Under the pieces are notes generated by a model. That model was not told the DNA's origin and made no database searches. It worked only from the letters and a program-made list of their open reading frames with translations. Source: Planctomycetota bacterium (lineage in GTDB: Bacteria > Planctomycetota > Planctomycetia > Planctomycetales > Planctomycetaceae). From it: a stretch of 32,765 nucleotides of DNA. Location: assembly GCA_023417655.1 (NCBI GenBank), contig JAEZFD010000067.1, positions 1 to 32,765 of the forward strand, given 5' to 3'. This document shows positions 32,758 to 32,765 of this stretch, piece after piece. The position numbers and the translations under genes were made by a program. Each line of letters starts with the position of its first letter. Within the stretch, counting starts at the first letter, position 1.

Positions 32758-32765
32758 ATGGATGG
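32758..32765 (+). CDS. Start of a gene running out of the window (3' partial)
   Basis: ATG at 32758 is preceded by GAGGAG at a seven-base spacing, and only the first two codons plus two bases are visible (Met-Asp). The promoter-like, AT-rich DNA and structured leader upstream support a real start. Nothing can be said about the product. Confidence 0.4.

Overview
The window looks like chromosomal DNA of a planctomycete (Planctomycetota, probably order Planctomycetales). The signs are a pseudopilin-like DUF1559 protein with an H-x9-DG motif, a formylglycine sulfatase, a eukaryote-like UDP-sugar pyrophosphorylase, Gly/Ala-rich CnaB-like secreted proteins, a C-terminal fragment resembling large planctomycetal DUF4175-type proteins, TPR proteins and moderately high GC. 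This assignment is inferred from gene content. No rRNA or complete tRNA gene was recognised.

Layout. 1-518: 3' end of a large Gln/Pro/Gly-repeat protein. 632-2323 (-): a lone HEPN-type protein beside an 18-nt tRNA 3'-end-like fragment. 2582-6144 (-): a PpiC-type foldase and two tandem secreted beta-propeller paralogues. 6339-8495 (-): a cobalamin-binding-type protein and a Gfo/Idh/MocA oxidoreductase, separated by a clear terminator. 9004-10416 (+): UDP-N-acetylhexosamine/glucose pyrophosphorylase. 10685-16387 (+): a phosphate locus, with a Pho-box-like repeat followed by pstS-pstC-pstA-pstB-phoU-phoB; no phoR is visible. 16590-17987 (+): zinc-metallopeptidase/TPR protein. 18135-19643 (-): sulfatase. 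19922-22536 (+): orphan beta-class DNA methyltransferase overlapping a polytopic GT-C-like membrane protein. 22821-24800 (+): His-rich secreted protein behind an operator-like palindrome, then a DUF1559 protein. 24940-29066 (-): O-antigen ligase/TPR protein and a two-repeat CnaB-like protein. 29472-32015 (+): DsbD-type thiol:disulfide interchange protein. 32071-32439 (-): decayed endonuclease/exonuclease/phosphatase remnant. 32526-32765 (+): AT-rich promoter-like DNA, a 14-codon reading frame and a structured leader before a gene that begins at the window edge.

How the genes work together. The pst-phoU-phoB block is a phosphate-scarcity response unit. PstS captures phosphate, PstC/PstA form the channel, PstB drives it, PhoU couples transport to signalling and PhoB activates transcription, plausibly of its own operon through the box upstream of pstS. 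Two ATGA overlaps (pstC/pstA and phoU/phoB) support coupled translation. Most other genes concern the cell envelope: foldase, DsbD, O-antigen ligase, sulfatase, pseudopilin, propellers and the CnaB-like protein.

The most unusual feature is PstS itself. The segment that normally forms the C-terminus of PstS lies directly after the lipoprotein signal, and the protein ends where that segment would normally begin. It reads as a natural circular permutation of full family length. Secondary points of interest are the lone HEPN gene near a possible attachment-site remnant, the palindrome before the His-rich gene, and the possible insertion junction with a structured leader at the right edge.
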